64,000 bases of DNA. It comes from Sisyra terminalis (Eukaryota; Arthropoda; Insecta; Neuroptera; Sisyridae). How positions within the stretch are numbered: position 1 is the stretch's first letter; each line of letters opens with the position of its first letter. Location: contig OY292274.1 in the NCBI GenBank assembly GCA_958496175.1, forward strand, positions 48,990,630 through 49,054,629, read 5' to 3'. This document shows positions 45,799-59,337 of the stretch, in pieces. Made by a program: the position numbers and the translations under genes. The notes beneath the pieces were generated by a model that saw only the letters and a list, made by a program, of their open reading frames with translations, was not told where the DNA came from and did no database searches.

Positions 45799-48700
45799 GT
45801 ATGTTTGGGGTTGAATTCTTAACTTTGCAATAAGCATCATGGTAAAACATTTTTCACGTCAACATTTTTTTTCCAAGTTTAACAATTGGTAATTTTTGGA
45901 TAATTTTGGGTTGTTTTCCAATAAACGAACAACATGGATAAAGGAAAATAAAAAAATTGAAAAAAGTTAATTTTTAAAAAAATTAGAGACTAAATAAAAT
46001 ATAACAGGAAAAATTATGTTTCTTAGAACTTGGTTACTTATGTTTTTATGATAAAACGAACATATTTTCAATTTTACATAAGCACATTATTATTTTATTT
46101 TTCTTGATATCGCACAAATGATACATTTACATGATATTAATTAAAACTTATTTTTAAAAATACATTTTTTGAAATTTTATTTGCCCATATTAAATTTTAT
46201 TGAGTACTATTCTCATAATTTTAAAATTTAAATTGATATTTTACTTAATTTAAACCTTTTTTTTTATTTCCTCTTACTAAAATAAAATTTTAAAATATCT
46301 TTGTTTTTTATTTTATTTTTAGCCATATGAATATTTTTAGCCATTTAAATATCCAATTTATAAATTTTTAAAATTTTCATAACTACTCTTTGAAACTTAA
46401 AATTGATGGTTATTAAAAATAAATTTAAATATTTGTACTATCATTTACTCAATCATTAAAGCTTTCGAAAATCAAACAAAAATGTCAATGTTTTTGAAAT
46501 AACAATAGAGTATATACCATAGGCACATTTTCTATGTGTTTTTCCTAATTAAGAAAGGACAGTATTAAAATGAGGAATAACCAATTTTTAGTTACGAAAA
46601 AAATATATTTGGGAGAAAAAACAATTTTTAATTTTATTGTGCAAATTAGAGTCTTGACATTGACCTAGGGCCGTCTGTGACATCACAGTCCACATAGTAA
46701 AGCATTGACAGTTACGAGAGATAATGTTATAAAGAAGACATAAAATAAATAAAAAACTTGCTTAAAGCCTAAATGAGGTCTAAAAGAAACTGAATTGTGC
46801 CAATATGCAAAAGAACAACTAAGGAAAACCCGAATTAAATTGTTTTTTAATTGTGAAAAAACAATAAATGCTTAAAAAAATTGAAAGGTAGATAGAAATA
46901 TCCCTGTAGGTATACTTTTGAAAAACTTTCATTGGAAATATGCGAATAAATGTTCGCTTAAGAAAGGAAAGAGCTTTTAAAAACTTTAAATTAAAAAAAA
47001 AAAAAAACAAATTAAAAAAGGTTGTGTATCATTACTTTAATGTTAAAAAAAGTTTTTCCAAGTTGCAACTAACCGTATGAGAAATGTGAACGCCACGTTG
47101 GAAAACTGATTCGTAAATTTGAAAAAAGAAAATTTATGAATGCAGAAAAAAATGAATAAAATTAGTGCCAAAGAACCTAAGTTTGTATAACAAGATAGAG
47201 GTGTAGAATATAAAAATTCAACTAGAGCCTAGGAAAGAAGCATAAGAAAAGTTCTGCTTATTTTAATTTTAATTTGCTCTACCAATAATTAGACCACTTT
47301 AAACCACAACAAGCCTACTATAATTGTAAAATACTTAATATATGCTCTTTGTCATAACAATTTTCCTTAAAAATAAATCCAATAATAGGTTACAGATATC
47401 CAAAACTCAATAGATATATATCAAAGAAACTTTTCATTCTTTACAACTTATCTCAACTTTTTCCAGAGTGCCAAAATAAAACAATAAAATTTTAAAAATT
47501 AAATTCAGCTTAGTTTTTTTTTCACCAGTAGTTGCCAATATTGTTTTATTTGTGGTGTATTTTAAGGCAGGGAGATCAATAACTGAAAAAAATAGTTATT
47601 GATTCTGAATTTATTTTTTTTTAATTCTATTTAAATTCAAAATGATATTTTTTTTTCAATTTATCTTTTTCTGTTTTATCCTTTATTCAAAGAATTCATA
47701 TCTTGCAATTAGAGTATCTAATTAAAAGTTTTACTTTCTTTTGCAACTTTTATTTTTCTAATCTTTTCTACAAATTCTAAACATTTTCAATAATTATTTA
47801 AATGTTCTAGAACAAAAAAAATTTAAAGATAATGATCACACAAAGTTCAACATCATGTTTGAAAAATTAGTTTTTAAAACAAATCAGAAAAATTGTTTTG
47901 TAGAAATGTATTCCAAAAAAGTATTATAACATTGCCAAAAAGTAAAAATTTATAATTTACACTTTTACTCCTATTATATTTTTACAAAAATGAACAATAT
48001 TTACTTCATTAATTAAGAAAATTGTTAACAATTAAGGTGTATTTGTTATTTTAAATTTCATTAAATTAGCCCAAACGCTAATGTTCTAAAAGACAAACTA
48101 ATATGTTGATGGAAATTATCTATATTTCAAAAACACGATTTTGACGCCTGAAGAAACATATTATCATTATGGCTAATTTAAAAAAACCCATTATAATAGA
48201 ACTTATTTTTAATAGCTATTTCAATGTAATACCTAATAATTATGTACCCTGGATTTTTCTTTTCTATTATTTATATATAGGGGACACTTCCAATATTGTT
48301 CCAGTTTAAAATATATGTGAATCAATGAGGAGTACAAAACACAACAAACTTGGATACTTGAATAAAGGCTTTTGCTTTATATATTAAAAAAGTTAGACAA
48401 CAGACAAAAAATTAAAGAAAAGTATATTAAGTTTTTAACAAAAATTATATATTTTAACTATATATTTGCATACAGAAATTGAGTTTCCAATCTAAATTGA
48501 TAAAACCAAATTATTTTTTTATTGAAGGAAGTATAAATTAGTCTTTACAGGGAGATTCTTCCCAAAAAAATATTAATGGCGTTTAAGAGCACTATTTTAA
48601 TTAGTTGTTCATATTGATTGTTTTTTTCCGAGATTTTCCCCTGTTAGGTTTTACTGTTTTAAAACAGTTTTGAGTTCAGTTTTTTTTTTTTGGAATTTTT

Positions 48701-51700
48701 GAAACTTTTCGCAAATCGATTTTTATATTTCATAATTTTTTATTCCATTTACTCAATTCTATTTGGCATTTCTGTAAAAGATTTTTCTTAATTATTAATG
48801 ATAATTAATAATTATTAATAATTAATACTATTTTAAGGAATTAATATAAAATCTCAGAGGACTAGGATTAAAATAAGCAGTTAAAACTTGATTTTTACTT
48901 GCGACGTTTCGGCCCTTTTATTGAGCCTTCCCCAGGCGTTCATAAACAATCGCTTTAACTTTGACAACAATAATACTTGTCATGGTTTATTTAAATAGAT
49001 ACGGTACAGTTGATAAAAGTAACAATAAAAACTTCCAAGATATACCAAAGTTCAATAAAAAATTTGTTAAAAATGATACTATTTTAAACCCAACCGCTCA
49101 GTATTGAACCCTGAGCTCAGCATTTAAAGGGGCCGAAACGTCACAAGTAAAAAACAAGTTTTATCTGTTTATTTTGATCCTAGTCTTCTGAGAATTTATA
49201 TTAATCTGTTATCCTCAAGGATCTGAAAATTTACCACAATTATAAGGATTCTTTTAACTTGTACTTTCTAATGATAGGATCAATTGGTTGTCTATTTTTT
49301 TCAATAAAAATTATCAATTTTTGATAATATGAATATTTACAGAAAAAATCTGCTACATTATTCGAAAACTTGTTTTTTGGTTAGACTAACTTCTTATTTT
49401 ATAAAATCTTCTATACCATCGTAAACTAAAATTAACCAGAAGGAGTTTGATACCAAATTTTTAATATTTCCAAACTTACAATTCTGAATATTAAAAGAAA
49501 TTTAAAACTTATTTCCAGTATTAAATTTAAAAAAAAAAAACATAAAAGTTAGATAGTTGAAATCAAATACTTAATCATTGTTTTACCTCAGCAACGTGAT
49601 GAACTATGAAATTGTTAACGACAATATTTATGAAACGGAAGCCAAAATAAATATGCAAAAAACGTGCAAATTAGTCGTGAAATCGTTGAAAACGTGAGCC
49701 AGCCGTGATGAATGAATGACGAAAACAAAGCGGAATTGCGACCAAACCACCACAAACTTGATAGAGCACGAAATAATTACGATAAAGTGATGATGATAAT
49801 ACGAGCATAAATGTACATTTCTAAGGTCTTTCATTCACCACACAAAGTCTTCAGGTAAATTCATTTCTCGTTTCAATAGAACTTTGGAAGGTTACATGGC
49901 TCATAAACTTACTTTACATTTTAATTTGCGTTAACCTTATCGATTATAAATAAAACCTTCATTACGATCAAGTTCGATACAGTCAACGACATGAAGTTGT
50001 AAAATAATTTCAATTGACATTGAAAAATAAAAAAAATACACAAACATTTTCATTTGACGGAACATCATTGTTGTAATGTAAAGTGAATGCATTCAACTCC
50101 ATCAAATGTTAAGTATGACTTAAACAATGAATGAACGAAAGTTAACTTTTAGATAGCACCAAAGCACTTTATTTTGATCAAAGCTGATACACTCGGTATT
50201 TACTTGTTGAATACTACCATTGTAGCTGTTTATCTTTGAAAATTTAAGTTTCCAACGCAATTTTATAGTATTATTTACATTTTTAAATTTAATGGTTTGT
50301 AATAAGGAAAAATTTGAACATTATTTTTTAATTTCTCTACTATTGTATTCTATTATCTCTATAGTTTTGTTTTCAAAATATGATATTTTCCCAGAGAATC
50401 TAAGCATTTTAAAGATTTTTCTTTTAATTAAGTTGAGATTTTCTAGAAATCCAGAAATCTAGAGTTAGAAATCCTAATACTAATTATTTGATCAGGATTT
50501 TTCTATTTATTTCTTTTTTTTCTGTTTATGATTTCTTCTATACACCCAAAATTGTATTGGTCGTGAAACTAGGGAGATGAAACTCCATCTTATTTTAATT
50601 GCCAAGCTAAATTTTTTTTTAGATCAATTATATTGGTCAATTTTGAAAATCCTTCTATCAATAGATGTTTTCAGATACTCCTGACTATAATCTATCGGTT
50701 ATCCGTGTCTCAAATTTGTTACGTTAAAAACTAGCACTTAGGTATTATTAAGCACACTGCTTTTAAAACGGATACTTAAAACGAACGATTCTATTCTGTA
50801 TAATGTGAGTAACTCTAAGAAACTGATAAGAAACTAAAAACTAATTGTTTTAAAAACGTTGCTCATCTTGAATTCTTTGCGCCAATATCAATATAATAAA
50901 AGGAAATCATCAAAATTAAATATTTGTGATTATGAAGCAATGGATATTCTATTTGATACTATATCTACAGTTAATTTGAAAAATTATTTGCATTATTCAA
51001 AGATACAATTAAAATTATCCAAATAAAGAAATAACGATAGCGAAAAGGATTGTACCTCAAGAACATTAAAAGATTTTCAGTCCTTTACCCTAAAATATTT
51101 TTTCTAATTTCCTAAGGCTTTCCTCATGAAACGTACAATTATGAACGCTTAGTCAAAAACGATTCGATAATAAAAAATAAAAAATATGGATTTTTGTATC
51201 CTGGCAATTATAATTGGACTTTTTTGTTTAGGGTTTTCGTTTTCCCACCATTGAAGAATATAAAAATAAATGTTAATTTTCGAAGAAGATAAATTGAAAT
51301 TTATAAAAAATTATCTTTCAAATCAATAAAACTATAAAGTGTTCATAAACGACAAAATCAAACGTTTGAAGGAAATTTAAGTACAAATGTTCATTTTCTT
51401 TAAAAATTAAATATTTTAGTATTTTTTTTTCTGCTTATATCCTGTATTTACTTTTTTATACTAAGCGCTAATTTTATTTTCTCAAATGTTTTTCTTAATT
51501 TGAACTTTCCTAGGCTAGTTTTATTCGATCAAATTTTTATTGAATAATAAGTAATACTAATACTACTAATATCTATCTTCAATAATGCTTCAACAATATA
51601 TTATAAAATATATTCTAGTCTAAGATGTATTTATGACGTATTGTTTAGGTACGTTTTTCGATTGCCAAACAAACTTCACCAGTGGTCATCAATTAGTATT

Positions 51701-54700
51701 GAATAACTCCATTACTGTCCAACTAAATTGTTCAAAATCAGCGAATGAATTTAATTAATCTACCTTCAAGTTATTTGTTACAGAATTACTGCTTTATTAA
51801 ACACATATCAATATCAATAGATTAAGTAGTACGTTGCTGACGTTAAATTATCACAAATTTTTACTTTCGTACTTTTTTGTACAACTCTGGATACAAAAGA
51901 CTTATATACTCTTATATACTTTACATCTTTCTATTTTGTCTATAGTTGTTGAAAATTACACCAAATGCATTCTTTTAAAATTTACAAAGCTTAGCTATTA
52001 AATTTTGAGTTCAAAAGTGCATTGAATTTTTCAATTGAAATAACTAATGACCTCATTGCAATTTATATAAACTTTAAGAAAAAAATAATCTTTTGATTAT
52101 GAAATTGAAGAAATCTAATTGGATTTTGAGGCCAATTGAACTACAAAAGATAAAGATTGATTTTTACAATTACGTTTTTTTTCTATTCAAGTCTTTGGTA
52201 AACCGAAAAAAATATTTTAGTTTTACAAAAATTTACTTAAAGAAAATTATTTTTGCAAAATCTTATTAGTTTCAGTAAGTTTTATCAACTATTAATTCTT
52301 TATTAATGTGTGAGGTTGAACAACTTTTGAATTTCCAATTCTTATAGCAAATAACAAACAATTAAGTGTGTGCTAATGCTTTTTTCCTTTAGCGATACGA
52401 TTAGAAGCTGAAAACAATATTTAAGAAAAGTAATTAGCGATTAAAGCGATATATTAATGAAGCTATTAATAATTTTGAAAAAAATTGTTTAGAACATTCG
52501 CATGTAAGCCTTGAACTTAGTTCTTGACATCAGAAAATTTCAAATTGTCTTGTTTCTATTTTCGTCATCCCTTTTCATTTTTTGGAAAGATAGATAACAG
52601 ATATGCGAGTATATAATAATTATTTTTGTAAGCAATTTACCAATTTGCGCAACAAAACACAAAAAGATCGATATTGTGTTTTTAAACCATTGGAAGTTCT
52701 CATTTTTTATGCTTGTTCTGATAAATGTTTTTAATTATAACCAAATTTATAGTTGAATGAAATTTTAGTCGAATGATTTTCGTTTCAACAAAATTGAACA
52801 ATAACGAGCGAACATTTCGAATGTCAAACGGCGCAGAAAATTAAATAAACATAAACCGATTGAACCAGAACGAAAAGGTCGAACAACCAAGACAATTGTG
52901 TCCATTTATTGACCATGCAATGCCCTTTAAACCATAACGAGAAACGATCCAAATCTCTATCTCAACCGCAATGTAAATCGAACTAGACTACATCACTTAA
53001 ATTCAACATTGGAACCAAACATTTACTTAAATCTCACCCTATGTTTCAACCCTTAATGTCCGTTTCAGATGACCACTATATGCACAATCGAGGTAAGCGG
53101 TCAGTCGCCAGTGATGACCTCATGAACATCATTGAGGCCGAACGTTCGGCCAATTTTTGGAATGCCGGTGCCCAAATTTCGCTCAGAGAACACCTGAACA
53201 AAAGGCTTAACACCGATAAGGCTAAGAATATTATTTTGTTCGTTGGTGATGGAATGTCCATTCCCACCGTGGCAGCCGCCCGAGCTTATTTAGGACAATT
53301 GCATGGACATTCGGGAGAAGAATCGCGACTTTCCTTTGAAGAATTTCCTTTCACAGGACTCAGCAAGACGTATTGTGTTAATAAACAAGTTGCCGACTCG
53401 GCTTGTTCCGCTACAGCATATTTATGTGGCGTGAAAGCCAACGAAGGTAATAAAATATTTTTTAATGAAAAATTCAAATATAAAAACCTTTTAACATGTA
53501 CCTTCTACTAATATGTTTGGCTATTTGTCTACTCCTTTCTACTAAAATTTTACCTTCTTTCACAAGAAGATTCGTAGAAAAACGTCTGCTTACAGTGTTT
53601 AAAATCTGATTTTTTGGTTGAAATAACTTTTTATGTTACCAAATCTTCTATAATATTTTGAAATTATCCTGAAGATACTAGATGGTAATTTTTCACTTCG
53701 TTTTCCTTTCAACCACTCTTAATTATATAAAAAAATAAAAATGAATTTCTCAGGGTATAAATAAGTGTATTTGTTTCGTTTTACTTAGGAACTCTTGGAG
53801 TAACGGCGAACGTTTTACGTCGCGACTGCAAAGCAATGGCGAACTCCAGTAATCATGTGGACTCAATTGCCCGTTGGGCTCAACAAGCCAACAAAGCAAC
53901 GGGTATTGTTACGACAACGCGTATCACGCACGCCTCCCCTGCAGGAACCTATGCTCATACTGCCAACCGAGACTGGGAAAGTGACTACCACGTCCGAAAT
54001 GACGGATGGGATCCAAAAATGTGCCCTGATATTGCCCACCAATTGATTCATTCCGAACCAGGAAAGAGCTTCAAGGTCATTTTAGGCGGTGGACGAAAAG
54101 AATTCATTCCGAAATATACAATTGACGAAGAAGGTGATCCAGGATACCGAGAAGACGGTCGCAATTTAATAGAAGAATGGCAGAAAATGAAGAAGGATGC
54201 TGGAGTAAATTACAAATATGTTTGGAATCGCACCGAACTTTTTTCGGCTGTTAAGAATGATAAAGTTGACTACTTATTGGGACTCTTTGATAATGATCAT
54301 TGTCCGTATCAATTAGACGCCAATCCTGAGACTGAAGCCTCACTTTCAGAAATGACGCAGGCAGCCCTTGAAATTTTATCGCGGGAAAAGAATGGATATT
54401 TCTTATTTGTTGAAGGAGGAAGAATTGACCATGCACATCATGATACAATGGCGCATAAAGCTCTTGAGGAAACGGTGCAACTAGCCGAAGCTGTGCGAGT
54501 CGCTTCGGAAATGACTAATCCGGCTGAAACGCTTATTGTGGTCACATCCGATCATGCTCACACCATGGCCTACGCTGGGTACCCACAACGTGGAAACAAC
54601 ATTTTGTCCGTAGCCGGACGAGATAAAGACCGCTTACCATATCCCACTTTAAGCTACGCCAACGGTCCAGGATATCGACCAATTCAAAAGGACGGTAAAC

Positions 54701-54997
54701 GCCATAACCTTCACGAAGATGATATGAGTAAGTAGAAAAATCTGAATTTTTGAAAATTAATTTCAAATTTTATTGTTTTTCTTTTTTTTTTTAGAACATA
54801 AAGATTATAAGTTTCCGGCGTTAGCTCCTCTTGATTCGGAAACCCATGGAGGCGACGATGTCGCGATATTTGCTAGAGGTCCTTGGGCTCATCTCCTTAC
54901 TGGAGTCATTGAACAAAACGTTATTCCACATGTCCTTGCATATGCATCCTGTATTGGCAACGGGCTTACCGTATGCCACCTCCAACAAGGCCTGTGA
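45711..54997 (+). CDS. Alkaline phosphatase, four exons, 535 aa
   Basis: This is an EC 3.1.3.1 phosphomonoesterase of the metazoan ALP family, acting at the cell surface or secreted. Coding exons are 45711-45798, 53069-53446, 53789-54727 and 54795-54997; all introns are GT-AG and the joined length is 1608 nt (535 codons plus stop). Residues 1-24 form a hydrophobic signal peptide, followed by a dibasic GKR at 38-40. Zn/Mg ligands and catalytic residues are all visible: D90 in FVGDGM, nucleophile S140 in [10 protein letters not shown]203 and S205 in THASPAG, R216, E364, D369 and H373 in [14 protein letters not shown]410 and H411 in SDHAH, and H486 in ETHGG. Spacings match human placental ALP (D to S 50, H to R 13). 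NSS at 174 and NRT at 302 are possible glycosylation sites. The protein ends shortly after [11 protein letters not shown] without a hydrophobic GPI tail, which is unusual for membrane ALPs. Exons 2-4 are certain; exon 1 is inferred from phase and signal peptide. Confidence 0.95.
45799..53068 (+). other. Alkaline phosphatase intron 1 (7.27 kb)
   Basis: GTATGT donor and CCGTTTCAG acceptor. It holds one Penelope-like foldback copy (48855-49240); otherwise it is AT-rich with no recognised exon. A less AT-rich stretch at about 49560-49990 might be a conserved intronic regulatory segment. The 280 bases before exon 2 are also less AT-rich and could hold an alternative promoter; neither is supported beyond composition. 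Confidence 0.7.
48855..49240. mobile_element. Penelope-like foldback element, deleted copy in ALP intron
   Basis: Same family as 17099-18192. It runs from CTCAGAGGACTAGGAT at the left to ATCCTAGTCTTCTGAG and AGGATCTGAAAATTT at the right. The left arm keeps a hammerhead-like segment on the minus strand (about 48893-48947), whose core reads CTGGGGA instead of CTGANGA, so activity is unlikely. Most of the right arm is deleted; only GGCCGAAACGTCACAAG (about 49131) remains of its ribozyme motif. No clear target duplication. Confidence 0.72.
53069..53446 (+). CDS. Alkaline phosphatase exon 2 (catalytic Ser)
   Basis: It follows CCGTTTCAG and ends before GTAATA. It encodes residues 30-155 with the [15 protein letters not shown] metal-binding segment and the nucleophile motif [18 protein letters not shown]. 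The open frame continues upstream to 53041 and beyond 53446 only because the flanking intron sequence happens to be open. Confidence 0.96.
53447..53788 (+). other. Alkaline phosphatase intron 2
   Basis: 342-bp AT-rich intron with GTAATA donor and TTTTACTTAG acceptor; no embedded feature. Confidence 0.95.
53789..54727 (+). CDS. Alkaline phosphatase exon 3 (core domain)
   Basis: It follows TTTTACTTAG and ends before GTAAGT. It begins in the split codon for G156 and encodes [20 protein letters not shown] and the bulk of the catalytic domain to M468. Frames on the minus strand here are shadows of this exon. Confidence 0.97.
54795..54997 (+). CDS. Alkaline phosphatase exon 4 (C-terminus)
   Basis: It follows a long T tract and TTTAG and encodes residues 469-535, including the metal ligand H486 in ETHGG and the crown-proximal [14 protein letters not shown]. 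It ends in TGA at 54995-54997. A GTATGC at 54971 could act as an alternative donor to a downstream exon. Confidence 0.95.
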
Positions 54998-55217
54998 AAA
55001 AAATATATTAATTCGTATCCATTTCATATCGTTAGCATTATTTATTTATTTTGATTTATAAATGAAATTATTAATATTTAATAATATTTGTTTACAGTAA
55101 ATTATTAACATTATTAACTTATCTGTGATATTTCATTTTATTTCCACCCTTTTCCAACTTGATTTTATTATTAATTGAATTGAATTGAAACGATATTTAT
55201 TTTATAGAACAATTGTA

Positions 55218-55223
55218 AATAAA
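55218..55223 (+). terminator. Poly(A) signal of alkaline phosphatase
   Basis: AATAAA about 220 bases after the stop codon, followed by a T-rich stretch. It is a plausible 3' end for the transcript; other A/T-rich hexamers nearby could serve. Confidence 0.55.
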
Positions 55224-58200
55224 CTATAATTTATTTGTGTTATTGATCATTTACTATCCCCAAACTTTATAATTAGTTAATGTTGTTTGAAACCAATTGT
55301 ATATTTGAGCATTTTCATTATTATGATTTTAAAAAATAACTGACTCTGCAATTGGAAACCAAAGATATTTTAAGATAAATTTTATTTTCTCACAAACATT
55401 AACTAATTAAAATCCAAGTTTGTATTGCAGAAAATTATAAATATTATTATAAATGTGGAGTAAAAACTAATTAATTCATAACGATTCATTACATGATATT
55501 GGTGACCTCTATTAGAATTATCTAGTACCTTAGAAAAGTCACGGAAAAGTTTTGGTTCAAAACTTTGACTTCGAAAAACCATGAAAAGTAAAGAAAGATT
55601 GTGTAAGAAAGGGAAACTGAAATATACTTTTGATCAATCCGGGTCCAAACTAAAATAAATTAAAGTTCAAGTTCAAGAGTGTACCACACAATATTTATGG
55701 TTCGACATGAGGAAATGAGTAGTTACACTGAAAATTATATAAGTTCATATAATTAAGTTTGTACAAAGCAGGTACAATTAATTGTAATTAATTGATGTAA
55801 TAGATCGAGTTAGTTTAATTGAGTTCTAGTGAATTCTAAACAATTCAAAAGCTAATTGGATGGTGGGGGTAGAAAATTGGAACCACTGAAGAAAAAAGGA
55901 AGATTATAGTTGAAAATCTTGGTTTGCTAAAGCGAAAAAAGTATTAACCCGAGATTAATGATATCTTTGGTGACAGCTAGCTAATATATAAAGAAAACCA
56001 CGCGGAAAATTTAATTGTATCTGGTATCAAGCATAAAAAAGAAAATAAAGTATTGCTTATTTTATCAAAAAGTTTTTGTGTAGCGATACGAACATCCAAA
56101 TGATATTACCAGTGTTTTTACTTTTAATTATATAATATTTAATGATATTTTAACGAGCTGCACATTTTTTTTTATTATTTCTTAATTGTACTTTAAATTA
56201 TTATAAGCAACTAAAAATTAAGAAAAACAAGTAAGTATAATAATATTAGGAAACCTAATAATAACTGTAAAAATTGAAATAAAATGCTCTAATAAATCCT
56301 ACTGGATGCGTAAAGTATCGGTCCCGATATCTTTCGGCTTAATCATTTGCGATTCTATTTTAATTTGGAAAGTATTTTCGCCAACTCGTGTTAACCACAT
56401 AAGCGTATGTATATGGAAAAAAGTTACACAAACAATTATATACGACAATAGCAAGCGTTAATTGAAAAGACACTCTAACGTGTGCATACAAATCTTAATT
56501 AACAACGAAATCCATGCAAATGCACCATGCTCAGTTAATGCAATGTTTACTGGTAACTTTCAAGAGAAAGACTTACATTAATGGAGGGATGTAGGAAAAT
56601 AACTATTTTAAACTAGAAAATTGTATTAGTTGTATATCTTAATGTTCTACCTTTAAAGTTAACACCCTAGTGTATTTAAATTTAACACTATCGTGCCATT
56701 TACACTCACGGAACTATCAATCATATTTGTTGTCTACTTGCATTTAATCCCTACCAAACTATTCTAGCAATCATATTATACCATCAATTAAACCTTGGAG
56801 TTATAAAATGACATAAAATAAAGAAATCTAAAAAAATATTTTATTCTTCTGAAAAAAAGTATTAAATGTCCAAGGTTTCGAATAATAATCATTAAAATCT
56901 GTATTAAGTGCATATTTATATTCCATGATTTTATCTAGAAATTACAATCGAAAAACAATATATGAAATCGATATACGAATCAATTCATCTATACCAAAAA
57001 ATTTGATTGGCTTACTCCTAAAATGTCACTTCCCTGAGTATATACATACGAACCAATATTGATATAATAATCCCAATATTGTTATATGTTCACTTACATA
57101 ATAATACATCTGTATCAAAAAGTTCCATGAAATAAATATTTTACAGCATTAACGTGGTTATCTATTGCCAATTATTCTTCAAACTCATTTAAAGTCATGG
57201 TAGTATAGTTGAATAGGTTTTCAGGTTCTATATATCTATTGAAAACCCTCCTTCTTTGAAATAATTTTTAAGTTTAATTTTGAAAATTTGGTTTCACGAC
57301 ATGGTAATGATATGTAAAGCGTCATTTGAATTTCTTTTCTTAACTAGATTATTTGCGATCAAATTTAGCGTATCTTCCTATTTCCCAAAATTCTAGCATG
57401 CAATAGTTTCCGATAATATGCCATCATAATCCTTAAATCTTTGACCACACATTTTCCTTCATTCTTTTTTTGTTCATGCCGAAAACATGTACAAGAAAAA
57501 TGTTATAACAATAAGCGAAATCATGATTACTATAATATAAACGAATATTTCGTAGGTATGTGCTATCAGTCGTCTGGTCTGTTCTTCGCAAAAGTGATAA
57601 CAAAATTCGTAATTCTAATAAGCGGCAATATCAATTAGTGAAAAAAGTTATTAGGGTAAATTGTAAAACAGATGAAATAGATAAAATAAAAAAGTAAAAT
57701 TTTCTATTTTTAAAGTATCTATATGTTAATTATATTTTACTTAAACATTTGTTTGTTCAAATATTCTCGTTTTTTAGCTATTCCAATACAAATATAAGCC
57801 ATTCTTAATAATTTAAAACAAACTAAAATTATAAACTTCCATTATTTAGATGAACATATGAAATAACGTTTCATATTCATTTTGATAAAAAAAATCTTTT
57901 TTATTAATTGCATGCTTAATTGCAACTTTCTTTCTTTATACTGTCTTTAATTTCTTTTATTTAAATTAGAGTTCACATCGATGAAGTGCCTCCTTATAAG
58001 TTATTAGCTTAGGGTAGTCATCATTTATGGAAGGTTTATAAAATTTTGGATTCATTGAGAGAATGAGTTGTTTCTCCTTATCAAAAACGTAAAATCCCGA
58101 AAAATCTTACAAAAGTAGTAGTTTTGTATTTACTGAAATGTGAGATTATGGTGAGAATATAGTCTGTAAGTCATCATGGCTCATATCGTCTGTTTCCTTT

Positions 58201-59239
58201 TTCTTTTCATCAATCAACTAATATAGAAAGATCCTATATATTCATTAACATGAAAAACTTTATTATCCCCTAGATAATACAACCTTTAAACAATTTTTCT
58301 AATATCGCTCGAATGCAGAACTCATACAAAAAAGTTTAAGTGTCTATTTCCTCTGTCATAAGATTATCTTCAAGAATGCTACTGAGTTATTATTTAATTA
58401 TTATAGGAAAATAACGAACTATGATTGAGAGCATAATAAATTTGATTTAAAACGATTTTTGAAAAACGATGAAAGAGTTTATTTGACTTGTGTACCTTAA
58501 AATTTAAATTAATTCACTATTTCTTAATTTTAGAGTTACACCATTCTTTACAGTTATAGTAGCGGAAAAAACTATAATTACCTAATTTATATTTGAAAAA
58601 TTATAAACAATTCAACAATACATTAAAAATAAAAAAATTCCCAACAAAAATAAAAATATTCAACAGTATAGCTACTATCATATAGGGTATAGTATACTTA
58701 CAAAAAACTAAAACCAAACATTACGTATTTACTACATGATTCTTTGATTTTCCAAGCTAAAAAGACAAGAAGACTTTAAAAAATATCTGAAAGAATATTA
58801 CAGATTCTTATCCAGCTTACGTTTAAAATATCATAGTTAGCTTGATTTCGTTTAAGGCCGATATTTTCATTTCTAGATAGTGATATTTATATCCCAAATA
58901 AAATGTAATTCGAAGAATAAAGAAACCAGGCTATTTTCACTTAGTAATAGGGTTAGGTATGTGTAGAATTTATCTAACAGATAAATCGTTACTATTAAAA
59001 AGCAATCTTAAAGATGTGAACTATGTATAAGTGGAAAAATTTAATAAGTGAAACTGAATCATTTAAAAAAAATATGGAAAGTTCGATTCAATTCCTGAAC
59101 TGGTATAATTTAGTTAATTGCATTAAACGTTTTCAATACATTTTAATGGTATTATTTATTGAAATATCAATCACACAATTATAAATGATATATCGAATTA
59201 GGGGAGCACAGCATGATTTTTTGCAGAATCAGAATTAAA
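55224..59239. other. Intergenic, no gene seen
   Basis: About 4 kb between the two genes with no recognised coding region, RNA or element terminus. The frame at 57441-57638 (+) is unrecognised. Confidence 0.55.
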
Positions 59240-59329
59240 AGAAATGTACAATAGTAAAGCAAAAGCAATAATTACACATACATGACTTAAAATTTAACAA
59301 ATTTGCGGGTCGAATGAAGAGCTTTATTT
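59240..59329. repeat. Dispersed repeat, partner at 43150-43280
   Basis: It shares CAATAGTAAAGCAA and the ATGACTTAAAATTTAACAAA segment with the partner copy, and is cut on its right by the hAT insertion at 59338. Confidence 0.6.
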
Positions 59330-59337
59330 ATAGCTAC

